Assembly (NCBI GenBank): GCA_027484445.1
Contig: JAIXSY010000029.1
Span: 1 to 64,000 of the forward strand
Direction: 5' to 3'
DNA: 64,000 bases
Source: Verrucomicrobiaceae bacterium
GTDB lineage: Bacteria > Verrucomicrobiota > Verrucomicrobiia > Verrucomicrobiales > Verrucomicrobiaceae
The position numbers and the translations under genes were made by a program. Below are positions 1 through 7,797 of the stretch, piece by piece. Numbering within the stretch: position 1 is the stretch's first letter; every line of letters begins with the position of its first letter. Below the pieces are notes generated by a model. The model searched no databases and was not told the origin of the DNA. It saw only the letters and a list, made by a program, of their open reading frames with translations.

Positions 1-228
1 GCCGGGCTGCATGGGGTAGCCGGGCGGGTAGCCCATGGGCTGAGGGTAGCCGGGGGGCATCATGCCGGGCTGCATGGGATAGCCGGGCGGGTAACCCATG
101 GGCTGAGGGTAGCCCGGAGTCATGGCGTAACCCGGCGGATAGCCGATCGGCTGAGTAGCTCCAGAATGAGGAGGAACCTGCTCAGGGTTCGTGGGCGGTA
201 CAGGCTGATCGGGGGAAGGCTGGCTCAT
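1..228 (-). CDS. Pro/Gly/Tyr/Met-rich repeat protein, N-terminal part (runs off window)
   Basis: Reads leftwards from the ATG at 226-228 with no stop before the window edge, giving 76 residues. The first ~30 residues are rich in Pro, Gln and Ser. The rest is built from near-repeats such as GYPPGYPMQPG and GYPQPMGYPPG, which show at DNA level as two tandem copies of about 60 bp. Tails like this often precede a membrane or folded domain in bacterial proteins, but that part lies outside the window, so no function can be assigned. It points away from the metal-transport operon on its right, so the 229-423 gap must hold two divergent promoters. Confidence 0.6.
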   Translation of the reverse strand, partial: MSQPSPDQPVPPTNPEQVPPHSGATQPIGYPPGYAMTPGYPQPMGYPPGYPMQPGMMPPGYPQPMGYPPGYPMQPG

Positions 229-378
229 GGGGGGCGAAACTGGGACTGCTGGGATAAATCGGAATTTGAGAGGACAAGGCAAGAATATTTCTGCTCTGAT
301 GCATTTTTGATCTTCCTGGCGAATGCTGGACAGTTTTTGTTCAACACATGACAGGGGTTGAAGGAATGACACCGTGCG

Positions 379-393
379 TGTTCGTCGCGAACA
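379..393. promoter_or_regulatory. 15-bp palindrome upstream of the metal ABC operon
   Basis: TGTTCGTCGCGAACA has perfect 6-bp arms around a 3-bp centre and ends 30 bp before the first gene of the operon. Its placement suits a repressor operator. Given the operon content a Fur/Zur-type regulator is one candidate, and the TGTTC/GAACA arms also recall LexA-type sites. Neither assignment can be made from this sequence. Confidence 0.35.
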
Positions 394-423
394 GTTGACG
401 CGGAAGTCTGCCTCCCCGAGTTA

Positions 424-918
424 TTGCAAGAAATGCGCGGTTTCCCCCCCCTCCAGATTTTCCTGCTTGGCCTGCTTTTTGGCCTGCTGGCCATCCCTTT
501 GGTCCAACTCACGGGGCAGGCTGGGTCTTCTTCTGGAGGTGGTGAGTTGGCAGCTTCGTCCGCAAAGGCCGTTGCTTTGGCTCATTCGAAATCGCTAGCG
601 GGTTCAGCCCGAGAAGGTGAGAAGAGTCCGGTTTTTTTGCGAGTAAGATACGCGCACAAGCCTCTGAAAATCAGCCTGAAAGAGGCGAAAAGAGAGCTGA
701 TCATCAAGCCTGATCTTTCGGCCTCTCCTCTGGAGATCGAGACACAGCTAGCCATTCGTCCTGAAGGCAATGAGTTGAGTCTGGAAGCGAGTTGGCCAGA
801 AGGAACTCCTGATACCGCATTGACGATCGAAATCGAACCCGATGGCCGCGATGCACGAAGCGAGACGGTGTGGTCTCAAGGCGCTGATTTGAGCGAAATC
901 CTGACTTTTCTCTGGTGA
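424..918 (+). CDS. Membrane-anchored hypothetical protein, first gene of metal ABC operon
   Basis: 164 residues. Residues ~10-27 form one hydrophobic segment (FLLGLLFGLLAIPLV) that could be a signal anchor. The rest is a soluble, probably beta-rich domain without cysteine or histidine clusters. It does not look like a ZnuA-type solute-binding protein: it is too short and has no His-rich loop. The stop overlaps the start of the ABC ATPase (TGATG), so the two are probably translationally coupled. This places it in the metal-transport operon, but its role there is unknown. I do not recognise the family. Confidence 0.6.
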   Translation: MQEMRGFPPLQIFLLGLLFGLLAIPLVQLTGQAGSSSGGGELAASSAKAVALAHSKSLAGSAREGEKSPVFLRVRYAHKPLKISLKEAKRELIIKPDLSASPLEIETQLAIRPEGNELSLEASWPEGTPDTALTIEIEPDGRDARSETVWSQGADLSEILTFLW

Positions 919-1709
919 TGCCTACATCGAACCCAAAAGAACACGTTTGTTGGGGTGCCGGTTGCCGCCACGATCACCAGCATCAGTTGGAAGTGAAGCA
1001 GCTGAGTGTCAGCTATCGCGAGGTTCTGGCCCTGGATGGCATTTCATTTCATGCCTCCTGTGGGCGCAGCATCGCGCTGATCGGGCCGAATGGGGCAGGA
1101 AAGAGCACCTTGCTGAAGGCCTTGGCAGGCCTGTTGCCTCTAAAAAGCGGCAGCCTGCGCTGGCGAGGCAGCGCCTTGTCGAAAAGCAGTCATGAGATTG
1201 CTTACCTACCGCAGCGGGGTGAAGTGGACTGGCAGTTTCCGATCACCGTGCGGGGTCTCGTTGAGATGGGGCGATACCCCAACCTGGGATGGTGGCGCAG
1301 CTATTCACGGCATGATGCGGAGATTGTCGAGCGAGCCCTCGCCGCGATGGAATTGACCGACCTGCAGGATCGTCAGATCAGCGCACTCTCGGGCGGACAA
1401 CAGCAACGCGCCTTCATTGCTCGAGCTCTTGCGCAAGAGGCCCACGTGCTTTTGCTCGATGAACCTTTCACGGGTCTCGACAAGCCTGCGCAGGAAAACC
1501 TGAGTCGTCTTTTCAAAGAACTGACAGCGGAGGGTAGGTTGCTGATTGCCAGCCATCATGACCTTCAAACCGTGAAGGGTTTTTACGATGATGTTCTTTT
1601 GATCCGAAAAAACCAAGTCGCGTTCGGGCCTGTGGAGCAGGCCTTTACCCCCGCCATGATCGAACTGGCCTATGGCGGCACAGATCATGCCAAGCCGCTG
1701 ACACCATGA
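918..1709 (+). CDS. Metal ABC transporter ATP-binding protein (ZnuC/MntB type)
   Basis: Cytoplasmic ATPase of a zinc/manganese-type ABC importer. Walker A GPNGAGKST is near residue 56, the signature LSGGQQQRAF in the middle, and Walker B LLLDEP with a D-loop and H-loop (ASHHD) follows. Closest by family to the ATPases that work with ABC-3 permeases, and such a permease lies two genes downstream. A GTG three bases earlier could also start it, but the ATG in the TGATG overlap with the upstream gene is preferred. Unusual is a short N-terminal extension with C-x4-C followed by H-D-H-Q-H, a plausible metal-binding tail. No periplasmic binding protein gene is visible nearby. Confidence 0.85.
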   Translation: MPTSNPKEHVCWGAGCRHDHQHQLEVKQLSVSYREVLALDGISFHASCGRSIALIGPNGAGKSTLLKALAGLLPLKSGSLRWRGSALSKSSHEIAYLPQRGEVDWQFPITVRGLVEMGRYPNLGWWRSYSRHDAEIVERALAAMELTDLQDRQISALSGGQQQRAFIARALAQEAHVLLLDEPFTGLDKPAQENLSRLFKELTAEGRLLIASHHDLQTVKGFYDDVLLIRKNQVAFGPVEQAFTPAMIELAYGGTDHAKPLTP

Positions 1710-2410
1710 ATCTCCCCGCGACAGACCAGAGCCTGAAGGCCGTGTTTTTTGATGCCGCAGGGACGCTAATGGGCCTCACTGAGCCTGTGGGTCACGCCTA
1801 CGCTCGTTTCGCGGCAGAGCAGGGCATCCGAGCGGAGCCAGATGTCTTGGATAAAGCCTTTCGGGCGGCTTGGAAATCAAATCCGCAGCCGCAGAACCAG
1901 GGCTTGCCGCCCGCTGACGGTGAAAAAGGATGGTGGATGACTCTGGTGCGGCAGACCTTTGCCACCGCTTTAGGTCAACCTCTGGCTCCCGATGTCTTTG
2001 ATCCTCTCTTTGAAAAACTCTACTCCCACTACGAGACCGCAGCGGCATGGACGCTTTACCCCGATACTCGTCCGGCTTTGCGTGAGTTGAGCAGGTTTCG
2101 CTTGTTTGTGCTTTCTAACTTCGATGATAGGCTGGTGAAGATTTTGAAGGCCTTGGAAATCGCTGATTGTTTCGAGGGCACGATCACCTCCAGCCAAGCG
2201 GGTTATGCCAAGCCTCATCCAGGTATTTTTCTTGTGGCGGCAGAGCAAGCAGGGTTGCCGCCTTGCACCTGTCTGCATGTCGGTGATGAAGCTGAAGCTG
2301 ACGTGCAGGGAGCGACTGCTGCGGGTTTTTTTTCCTGGCATGTGCAACGCCCAGGGAATGATCTTCTGGCCTTAGCAAAGGCACTGGATGCTATTTCTGA
2401 ATGCGATTGA
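1706..2410 (+). CDS. HAD-family hydrolase (HDHD3/DREG-2-like)
   Basis: 234 residues. Motif I is FFDAAGT near residue 14; the nucleophile Asp is present and the second acid of DxD is Ala, as in the HDHD3-like subgroup. Motif II is VLSNFD, the motif III lysine lies in AKPHPGIF, and motif IV is HVGDEAEADVQGA. A helical cap lies between motifs I and II. Probable phosphatase or dehalogenase-type hydrolase with unknown substrate. It overlaps the ATPase gene by 4 bp and the permease by 10 bp, so it is in the same transcript between two transporter subunits, an unusual position for a HAD enzyme. Confidence 0.8.
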   Translation: MNLPATDQSLKAVFFDAAGTLMGLTEPVGHAYARFAAEQGIRAEPDVLDKAFRAAWKSNPQPQNQGLPPADGEKGWWMTLVRQTFATALGQPLAPDVFDPLFEKLYSHYETAAAWTLYPDTRPALRELSRFRLFVLSNFDDRLVKILKALEIADCFEGTITSSQAGYAKPHPGIFLVAAEQAGLPPCTCLHVGDEAEADVQGATAAGFFSWHVQRPGNDLLALAKALDAISECD

Positions 2411-3276
2411 TGTCTGTCTTTATGATTACCAACGATTTGCCTTCTCTTTCTGACTTTCTGGCGGAGCCCATAGCTCGACGGGCTCTGTTGGCATGCTTGA
2501 TGATCGGATTCGCCAATGGATTTGTGAGTGCGTTTGTGGTTTTGCGAAAAAGCGCGTTGAAGATCGGCACTCTGTCTCATGCCTTGCTGCCAGGCATTGC
2601 CCTCGCTGTTTTGCTAGTCGGTTTAACGCAATGGAGTGCCCTCGCTGGTGCTGTCTTTGCGGCGCTGCTGGTGGGATTGGGCTCGATCTTTTTGTCGCGC
2701 ACCTCACGACTCGATCAAGACACATCCATGGGCATCCTGTACACGACTGCTTTTGCAGGTGGATACCTCATTTTGACGCAACTGAATGTTCGGCAAAAGC
2801 TCGATGAATGGCTCTTCGGCAGCATCGTGGGAATGGCAGACAGTGATTTGTGGATCGCTTTTGCCATCAGTGCGGTGGCAGTGTTAGGCCTGACAGCTTT
2901 GCAGCGCCCACTGCTCATTTATCTCTTTGAACCCAACATCGCTGCCAGTCTTGGGGTGCCCGTGCGCTTTCTGAACTACGCCACCTTTGCGATTACCATT
3001 TTGGTTCTCATTTCGTCGCTGCAGGCTGTGGGTTGCATTCTTAGCGTCGGCCTGATGGTGGCTCCGGCCGCCACAGTTTATCTGCTGACCAACAATGCTC
3101 GTGCGCTGTTTTGGGGGGGAGGGATCATTGGGGGGCTCGGCTCAGTGGCTGCGTTTTTCCTCAGCTACCCCCTCGGTTGGTCGGTCAGTTCCACCATCAT
3201 CCTCGTGCTGGGCGGGCTCTTCTTGCTGGCCTACATTTTCAGTCCTCGCTACGGCTTGGTCAGTCGTCTTTTTTGA
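2401..3276 (+). CDS. Metal ABC transporter permease (ABC-3 family, ZnuB/MntB type)
   Basis: 291 residues, strongly hydrophobic, with about eight or nine membrane segments. It has the ABC-3 pattern of a short N-terminal helix, an SHALLPGIA motif (residues ~59-67) and a C-terminal VGCILSVGLMVAPAATVYLL stretch. It would form the membrane channel for zinc or manganese with the ATPase encoded at 918. The start overlaps the HAD gene. In-frame ATGs at residues 4 and 8 (MRLMSVFM) leave the exact start uncertain by a few codons. Last gene of the operon; a 257-bp gap follows. Confidence 0.88.
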   Translation: MRLMSVFMITNDLPSLSDFLAEPIARRALLACLMIGFANGFVSAFVVLRKSALKIGTLSHALLPGIALAVLLVGLTQWSALAGAVFAALLVGLGSIFLSRTSRLDQDTSMGILYTTAFAGGYLILTQLNVRQKLDEWLFGSIVGMADSDLWIAFAISAVAVLGLTALQRPLLIYLFEPNIAASLGVPVRFLNYATFAITILVLISSLQAVGCILSVGLMVAPAATVYLLTNNARALFWGGGIIGGLGSVAAFFLSYPLGWSVSSTIILVLGGLFLLAYIFSPRYGLVSRLF

Positions 3277-3317
3277 AGCAAATGGGCATCCTAGGCAGCT
3301 TCCGCCATCGCACGAAA

Positions 3318-3337
3318 GTTGGATTGGACGATCCAAC
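3318..3337. promoter_or_regulatory. Inverted repeat in the permease-DksA intergenic region
   Basis: GTTGGAT and ATCCAAC are perfect 7-bp arms with a 6-bp spacer, 42 bp after the permease stop. No T-run follows, so it is not an obvious intrinsic terminator. It may be a protein-binding site for the genes starting at 3534. No second copy was found upstream of folE2 or the ABC operon. Confidence 0.25.
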
Positions 3338-3533
3338 GCGGCTCGTGGAACCTGTTCCGACCTGCGGTCTTGAAGTCACTTTCTGGACAAATCTCCCCCA
3401 GAATCGACCGATGAGTCCTGTGGATTTCTGTTTGCCATCCTTTTGAACCAAGCCAAAATCGCGCCCCCTTCGCATCGCTGCGGAGAATTCCCCTTTCACG
3501 CTAAGTCACCGCCAACCTGCGCCACCCCGAGCC

Positions 3534-4559
3534 ATGCCCTCGAAAAAGAAACCTGCCTCCAAGGCTCCATCAAAGCCTGTCAAAAAGGCTCCCGCTAAAC
3601 CTGCAACCAAACCGGTGGCAAAAGCAGCCAAACCTGCCGTGAAGGCAAAGCCTGCGGTCAAAGCAAAACCAGCTCCTGCGAAAGCCGTGAAGCCAGTGGC
3701 CAAGAAAGCAGCACCTGCTGCGAAAAAAGCCGCGAAGCCTCAGGCTGCCCCAGCTGCCAAGACCAAAGTCGTCGCCAAGAAAGTCGTCGCCGCACCTGCC
3801 CCGAAAAAGGTCGTTGCCCCGAAGACTGCCGCGCCAGCACCTGCCCCCGCAGCCAAAGCCGCAGCACCCGCCGTGGCGAAGGTTCCTGCCAAGACGGCAA
3901 CGCCTGCGAAGACCGCCACGGCTGCTGCTCCGACGAAAAAGGCAGCTGTGACCAACGTGAAAGTGCCCGTTGTGAACCGCAGAGCCCCGAGTGCCCTGGA
4001 AGATGGCATCACTCTCGATAGCCCCCCGAAGAAGCCCGTTCTCCCCGCTGCTTTCTTGAAGAAGCAAAAACAACGCCTCATTGAGCTGCGTGACGTGTAT
4101 CTCAATGCAGCGGAAGGCGTGACGAACGAAAATCTGCGCAACTCCGATAGCAATGAGTCCGCCTTCGGCATGCACCAAGCCGATGCGGGTAGTGATGCTT
4201 ATGACCGCGACTTCGCACTCAGCCTTCTCGCCAAGGAACAAGATGCGATCTACGAAATCAATGAGGCGCTGAAGCGGATCGAACAGGGCACCTACGGCAT
4301 CTGTGAAATGTCGGGTGAACTGATCCCAGAAGAGCGGCTGGAAGCACTGCCTTTCACTCGATTCACCGTCACCAGCCAAGCTCGAATCGAGAGCGAACAA
4401 CGCGGGGGTCGCTGGACACGCCCAGTTCGTTCCCTCTTTGGTCTCGATGAATCTGCTGATGCTGATGACGATGATGACGATGATGATGCCGCAGAAAGCT
4501 CCAGTTCATCGAAATCCAAGCAGGGTGCAAATGAGTCCCTTGACTTCGGAAAAGAATAA
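3534..4559 (+). CDS. DksA/TraR-type RNA polymerase-binding protein with histone-like N-terminal tail; zinc ligands mostly lost
   Basis: 341 residues. About 1-155 is a Lys/Ala/Pro-rich tail (PAKKA-like, histone H1-like), ~170-290 is the DksA/TraR core (coiled-coil region, YGICEMSGELIPEERL, then TRFTVTSQ), and the end has a long run of Asp and a Ser-rich stretch. The four zinc-finger positions C-x2-C-x17-C-x2-C read C257, S260, T278 and S281, so only one ligand remains and zinc binding is unlikely. Zinc-free DksA paralogues in other bacteria replace the normal protein when zinc is scarce. Here the gene precedes cysteine-poor L33, cysteine-free S18 and folE2, which fits such a role. Whether a four-cysteine DksA exists elsewhere in the genome cannot be seen. 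Confidence 0.85.
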   Translation: MPSKKKPASKAPSKPVKKAPAKPATKPVAKAAKPAVKAKPAVKAKPAPAKAVKPVAKKAAPAAKKAAKPQAAPAAKTKVVAKKVVAAPAPKKVVAPKTAAPAPAPAAKAAAPAVAKVPAKTATPAKTATAAAPTKKAAVTNVKVPVVNRRAPSALEDGITLDSPPKKPVLPAAFLKKQKQRLIELRDVYLNAAEGVTNENLRNSDSNESAFGMHQADAGSDAYDRDFALSLLAKEQDAIYEINEALKRIEQGTYGICEMSGELIPEERLEALPFTRFTVTSQARIESEQRGGRWTRPVRSLFGLDESADADDDDDDDDAAESSSSSKSKQGANESLDFGKE

Positions 4560-4583
4560 TCTAGCCTCACGCCCCGTTTTTTT

Positions 4584-4757
4584 ATGCCGAGAGAAATCAT
4601 CATCCTTGAATGCACTGAGGCCAAAGCCGAAGGCAAGCCCACATCTCGCTATGTGAGCACCCGCAACAAAAAGAGCCCACGGACTCCTGGCCGTCTCGAA
4701 AAGGTGAAATTCAATCCCTTCCTCAAGCGCCGCACCTTGCACCGCGAGATTCGCTAA
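4584..4757 (+). CDS. rpmG: 50S ribosomal protein L33, zinc-independent (C-) form
   Basis: 57 residues, recognisable from [36 protein letters not shown] landmarks of L33. Of the four ribbon cysteines only C10 is kept; the partners are A13, N44 and L47, so this is the C- type that does not bind zinc. It lies 24 bp after the DksA-like gene and 29 bp before the S18 gene, probably one transcript. Component of the large ribosomal subunit. Confidence 0.93.
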   Translation: MPREIIILECTEAKAEGKPTSRYVSTRNKKSPRTPGRLEKVKFNPFLKRRTLHREIR

Positions 4758-4786
4758 TTCTCAGGCACTTCTGATCTTTAGATACC

Positions 4787-5026
4787 ATGCAACCCAAGAC
4801 CACCGAGAGGCTCATCTCCCTTCGCAAAAACAATCGTCGCATGCCGCGGCGCCGCGCGGATATCCCGCTTGATAAGCTCAACTACACCAATCCAGATATC
4901 CTTCAGCGTTTCCTGACAGAGACTGGAAAGCTGCAACCTCGTCGTGTGACTGGCCTGCCAGCTTGGCTTCATCGTAAGGTTTCGACCGAAGTGAAGCGTG
5001 CGAGAGCTGTGAACCTTCTGCCTTGA
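4787..5026 (+). CDS. rpsR: 30S ribosomal protein S18, cysteine-free form
   Basis: 79 residues with the S18 signature (YTNPDILQRFLTETGKLQPRRVTGL). It binds the platform of the small subunit. The N-terminus, where zinc-binding S18 proteins carry cysteines, reads RRMPRRRADI with no cysteine in the whole protein. Together with C- L33 directly upstream it forms the ribosomal pair often controlled by Zur in other bacteria. A strong terminator follows about 40 bp after the stop. Confidence 0.93.
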   Translation: MQPKTTERLISLRKNNRRMPRRRADIPLDKLNYTNPDILQRFLTETGKLQPRRVTGLPAWLHRKVSTEVKRARAVNLLP

Positions 5027-5066
5027 TCGAAGTTCAGTTTCCTTGTTTCGTCTTTGATGTAATCTG

Positions 5067-5100
5067 TCCCGCTGTGGCGAAAGCTTCAGCGGGATTTTTT
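5067..5100 (+). terminator. Intrinsic terminator after rpsR, just upstream of folE2
   Basis: TCCCGCTG pairs with CAGCGGGA across a 12-nt loop and is followed directly by TTTTTT. It ends only 23 nt before the folE2 ATG, which leaves almost no room for an independent promoter. It therefore acts either as the end of the ribosomal-protein transcript or as an attenuator ahead of folE2. Confidence 0.8.
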
Positions 5101-5123
5101 ATCTCTCATAACCTTTTCATTCC

Positions 5124-5918
5124 ATGGCTGCGTCAAAGCTGAAAGATACTCAAAGCGAGCGTGATGACCGCCGTCTTTCGATCGACCGAGTTGGTGTCAA
5201 AGATGTGCGTTTTCCTCTGCGGATCCGAGATCGTGATCAAAGCACGCAGCACACGGTGGCGACCGTGAACATGGCTGTCGATTTGCCACATCAGTTCAAA
5301 GGCACTCACATGAGTCGCTTCTTGGAGGTCCTGCACGCGCATGGTCGGGAACTCACGGTGACCAGCATCGCTGCCATGCCCAAGGAACTTATGGCTAGAC
5401 TGCACGCAGAAAAAGCTCATGTCGAAATGCGCTTCCCCTACTTTCGTGCCAAATACGCGCCAGTGACCAAAGCGGAGGGATTGGTCGATTACGGTGTGAT
5501 CTTCGAAGTGAATGCCGAAGGCGAGAAGATGGATTATGTCGTCACTGTGGAAGTGCCAGTGACGACGCTTTGTCCCTGCTCGAAGGCGATCAGTGAGCGC
5601 GGTGCTCATAACCAGAGAGGACTTGTCAGTTTGTCGGTTCGGTTCCGCCAGCCCATCTGGATCGAAGACTTGGTGGAATTGGTCGAATCCAGCGCGAGCA
5701 GTGAACTCTACAGCGTGCTCAAACGGCCCGATGAAAAAGCAGTGACGGAACGTGCCTACGATAACCCTGTCTTCGTGGAAGATCTGGTGCGGAATATTGC
5801 CGTGAAGGCAGGAAGCCACAAATTGATCAAGTGGTATCGGGTGGAAGCGGTGAACTTCGAGTCGATTCACAACCACAACGCCTGGGCGGTGATCGAAAGA
5901 AAAGTGGGCAAAGACTGA
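5124..5918 (+). CDS. folE2: GTP cyclohydrolase FolE2 (type IB)
   Basis: 264 residues. Converts GTP to 7,8-dihydroneopterin triphosphate, the first step of folate (and often queuosine) synthesis. The COG1469 family motif TLCPCSKAISERGAHNQRG starts at residue 148, with C150 and C152 in the active-site region. FolE2 tolerates several metals and typically substitutes for the zinc enzyme FolE in zinc shortage, matching the neighbouring cysteine-poor ribosomal genes and metal importer. The start ATG is 24 bp after a strong hairpin plus T-run. The convergent AraC gene ends 11 bp beyond its stop. Confidence 0.93.
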   Translation: MAASKLKDTQSERDDRRLSIDRVGVKDVRFPLRIRDRDQSTQHTVATVNMAVDLPHQFKGTHMSRFLEVLHAHGRELTVTSIAAMPKELMARLHAEKAHVEMRFPYFRAKYAPVTKAEGLVDYGVIFEVNAEGEKMDYVVTVEVPVTTLCPCSKAISERGAHNQRGLVSLSVRFRQPIWIEDLVELVESSASSELYSVLKRPDEKAVTERAYDNPVFVEDLVRNIAVKAGSHKLIKWYRVEAVNFESIHNHNAWAVIERKVGKD

Positions 5919-5929
5919 GGCTGCGAACT

Positions 5930-6805
5930 TTAGTTTTTTCTCGATCGAGCGTGTTGTGGTGCCATTCCACTCCAAGCTTTGAAGGCCCTCGAAAAATGGG
6001 CTGATGATTTGTAACCCAGCTCGGCAGCTACAGCTTTCACCTGGGTTTCAGGCTGCCGCAGTTTGATCAGGGCTTGGCTCATTTTCAATCGAACCAAGCA
6101 AGCTAAAGGTGTCTCGGTGTCATAACGCTTGAACAACCGAGTCATGTAGGCTGCAGTCACATGACAGTGTTTGGCCGCCTGGGCGATATGGTGAATCACG
6201 GGATAGTTTCGCAACAAATGCCCACGACAACGCAAGTAGGTGGCATAGCCCGGATCATACTTCATGGTTGCTGCTTGCTGCGAGTCAGCACAGAGAGAAA
6301 GGGCGTAATGAAGCGCACAATTTGCGCTTCGAATCGATGTCGGCGTCGATCTCAATGCATGGTCGATGACTTCCTCCAACAACATGGTGACACGCACCGC
6401 ATCCAAAACGCGAAGAAGGGTGCCTGAGGACAGATCCAGCTCCGCCAAGAGGCGTTCGGCACCCTCTCCAGTGAGGTTGAAGAAATACTTCACCAAAGGC
6501 TCATGGGCCGAAGACTCAATGACGTGAGGCGTGGAGGGGGAGTAGAAAAAAGCATGGCCAGCAGATAGCTCGTGGCGCTTTCCTGCGAGGCAGAGACTGC
6601 CTGAGCCACGGGCGACAAACTCAAAGGCGACATAGGGAAACGTCTGTCGATCAATGATGAAATCAGGAGCGCACCACTCGCATCCCCCGGCTGCCAGTTG
6701 CCATGTTGGTGAAGCAGGTGTTGCCTTGCGTGCGTTCTTTTTGTGGATGAAGAAACGACGCGTTCGAAGCACCTGCTTCGAAAAGTATTCAGGTTGCTCA
6801 GACAC
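5930..6805 (-). CDS. AraC-family transcriptional regulator
   Basis: 291 residues. The N-terminal half (about 45-120) looks like the cupin-type ligand-binding fold of AraC proteins (FVARGSGSLCLAGKRHELSAGHAFFY). The C-terminal ~100 residues carry two helix-turn-helix motifs, the second in AVAAELGYKSSAHFSRAFK. Starts with GTG at 6805. It could respond to a sugar or similar small molecule; no adjacent transport or catabolic gene points to a target. It is convergent with folE2 and ends at ...QHARSRKN. Confidence 0.88.
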   Translation of the reverse strand: MSEQPEYFSKQVLRTRRFFIHKKNARKATPASPTWQLAAGGCEWCAPDFIIDRQTFPYVAFEFVARGSGSLCLAGKRHELSAGHAFFYSPSTPHVIESSAHEPLVKYFFNLTGEGAERLLAELDLSSGTLLRVLDAVRVTMLLEEVIDHALRSTPTSIRSANCALHYALSLCADSQQAATMKYDPGYATYLRCRGHLLRNYPVIHHIAQAAKHCHVTAAYMTRLFKRYDTETPLACLVRLKMSQALIKLRQPETQVKAVAAELGYKSSAHFSRAFKAWSGMAPQHARSRKN

Positions 6806-6833
6806 GGATAGGATGGCTGGCTATCTAGACTGC

Positions 6834-7667
6834 CTAGAGGCGCATCGCGTAACGCAGCACAGCGGCTAATTTTGTCCGCATGTCTTTGCGTTCGACGATC
6901 ATGTCCACCAAGCCGTGCTGCATCATGAACTCAGCCGTCTGGAAGCCAGGAGGCAGATCAGCGTGGGTGGTTTCCTTCACCACACGCGGCCCTGCAAATC
7001 CGATCATGCATTTGGGTTCGGCAAGAATGAGATCTCCCAGTGTCGCAAAGCTGGCTGTGACACCGCCAGTGGTTGGGTGAGTCAAAACGGAGATGTAGGG
7101 CAACTTGGCTTCCGAGTGACGGGCGAGTGCTCCGCTGGTCTTCGCCATCTGCATGAGGCTGAGAATCCCCTCGTGCATGCGCGCACCGCCAGAGGCTGAA
7201 AACACGATGACGGGTTTGCGCTCGCGAGTGGCGGTTTCAATCGCGCGTGTGATTTTTTCTCCCACCACGCTGCCCATGCTAGCTCCCAGAAAGCGGAAGT
7301 CCATGACTGCCAGGACCACCGGGATGGATTCGATGTCAGCACGACCAGTCACGACAGCTTCCTTCAGTCCAGTCTTTGACTGGTAAGCCCGCACCTTGTC
7401 TAGATAACCTTTGAAGCCGAGTGCATCGACTGAATCGATCTGAAGATCCATTTCCTCAAAAGTTCCTTCGTCCACCATGCTGGCAATTCGTTCGCCGCTG
7501 CTGATGGTGAAGTGATAACCGCATTGCGTGCACACCCTCAGGTTTTTCGCCAAAGCCTGCTCGAATAAACTTTCTCCGCAGGAAGGGCACTTGGTCCACA
7601 ACCCTTCGGGCATGTCTTTCTTCTTCTCGCCCAGGTCATCAATCGAACGTTTTTTGAAAAATCCCAT
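6834..7667 (-). CDS. accD: Acetyl-CoA carboxylase carboxyltransferase subunit beta
   Basis: 277 residues from the ATG at 7665-7667, which gives the typical MGFFKKR start; an in-frame upstream extension of 14 codons is less likely. The N-terminal zinc ribbon has C27-x2-C30 and C46-x2-C49 intact, unlike the zinc-less proteins encoded nearby. The carboxyltransferase core follows (GARMHEGILSLMQM, SVLTHPTTGGVTASFA, GFAGPRVV). Works with AccA to transfer carboxylate from biotin to acetyl-CoA, making malonyl-CoA for fatty acids. Ends 28 bp from the AraC gene start, same strand. Confidence 0.95.
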   Translation of the reverse strand: MGFFKKRSIDDLGEKKKDMPEGLWTKCPSCGESLFEQALAKNLRVCTQCGYHFTISSGERIASMVDEGTFEEMDLQIDSVDALGFKGYLDKVRAYQSKTGLKEAVVTGRADIESIPVVLAVMDFRFLGASMGSVVGEKITRAIETATRERKPVIVFSASGGARMHEGILSLMQMAKTSGALARHSEAKLPYISVLTHPTTGGVTASFATLGDLILAEPKCMIGFAGPRVVKETTHADLPPGFQTAEFMMQHGLVDMIVERKDMRTKLAAVLRYAMRL

Positions 7668-7797
7668 GTGAAAGCTTCTGTGCCGTTGCGTGGAACTCAC
7701 ATCTTCCACATTCCCCAGAAAGTCAGATCACTGGAGGGCTAAACACTCGTTCAGCCTGGAAGGGATGAGTTCCGGCGCACCGGATTCAGCCCTCAGA

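Noticed and set aside
3351..3362. GGAACCTGTTCC as a LexA-type site before the DksA-like gene
   Set aside because: Arms are only 5 bp with the reverse half-site order and wrong spacing for the verrucomicrobial LexA motif as I recall it.
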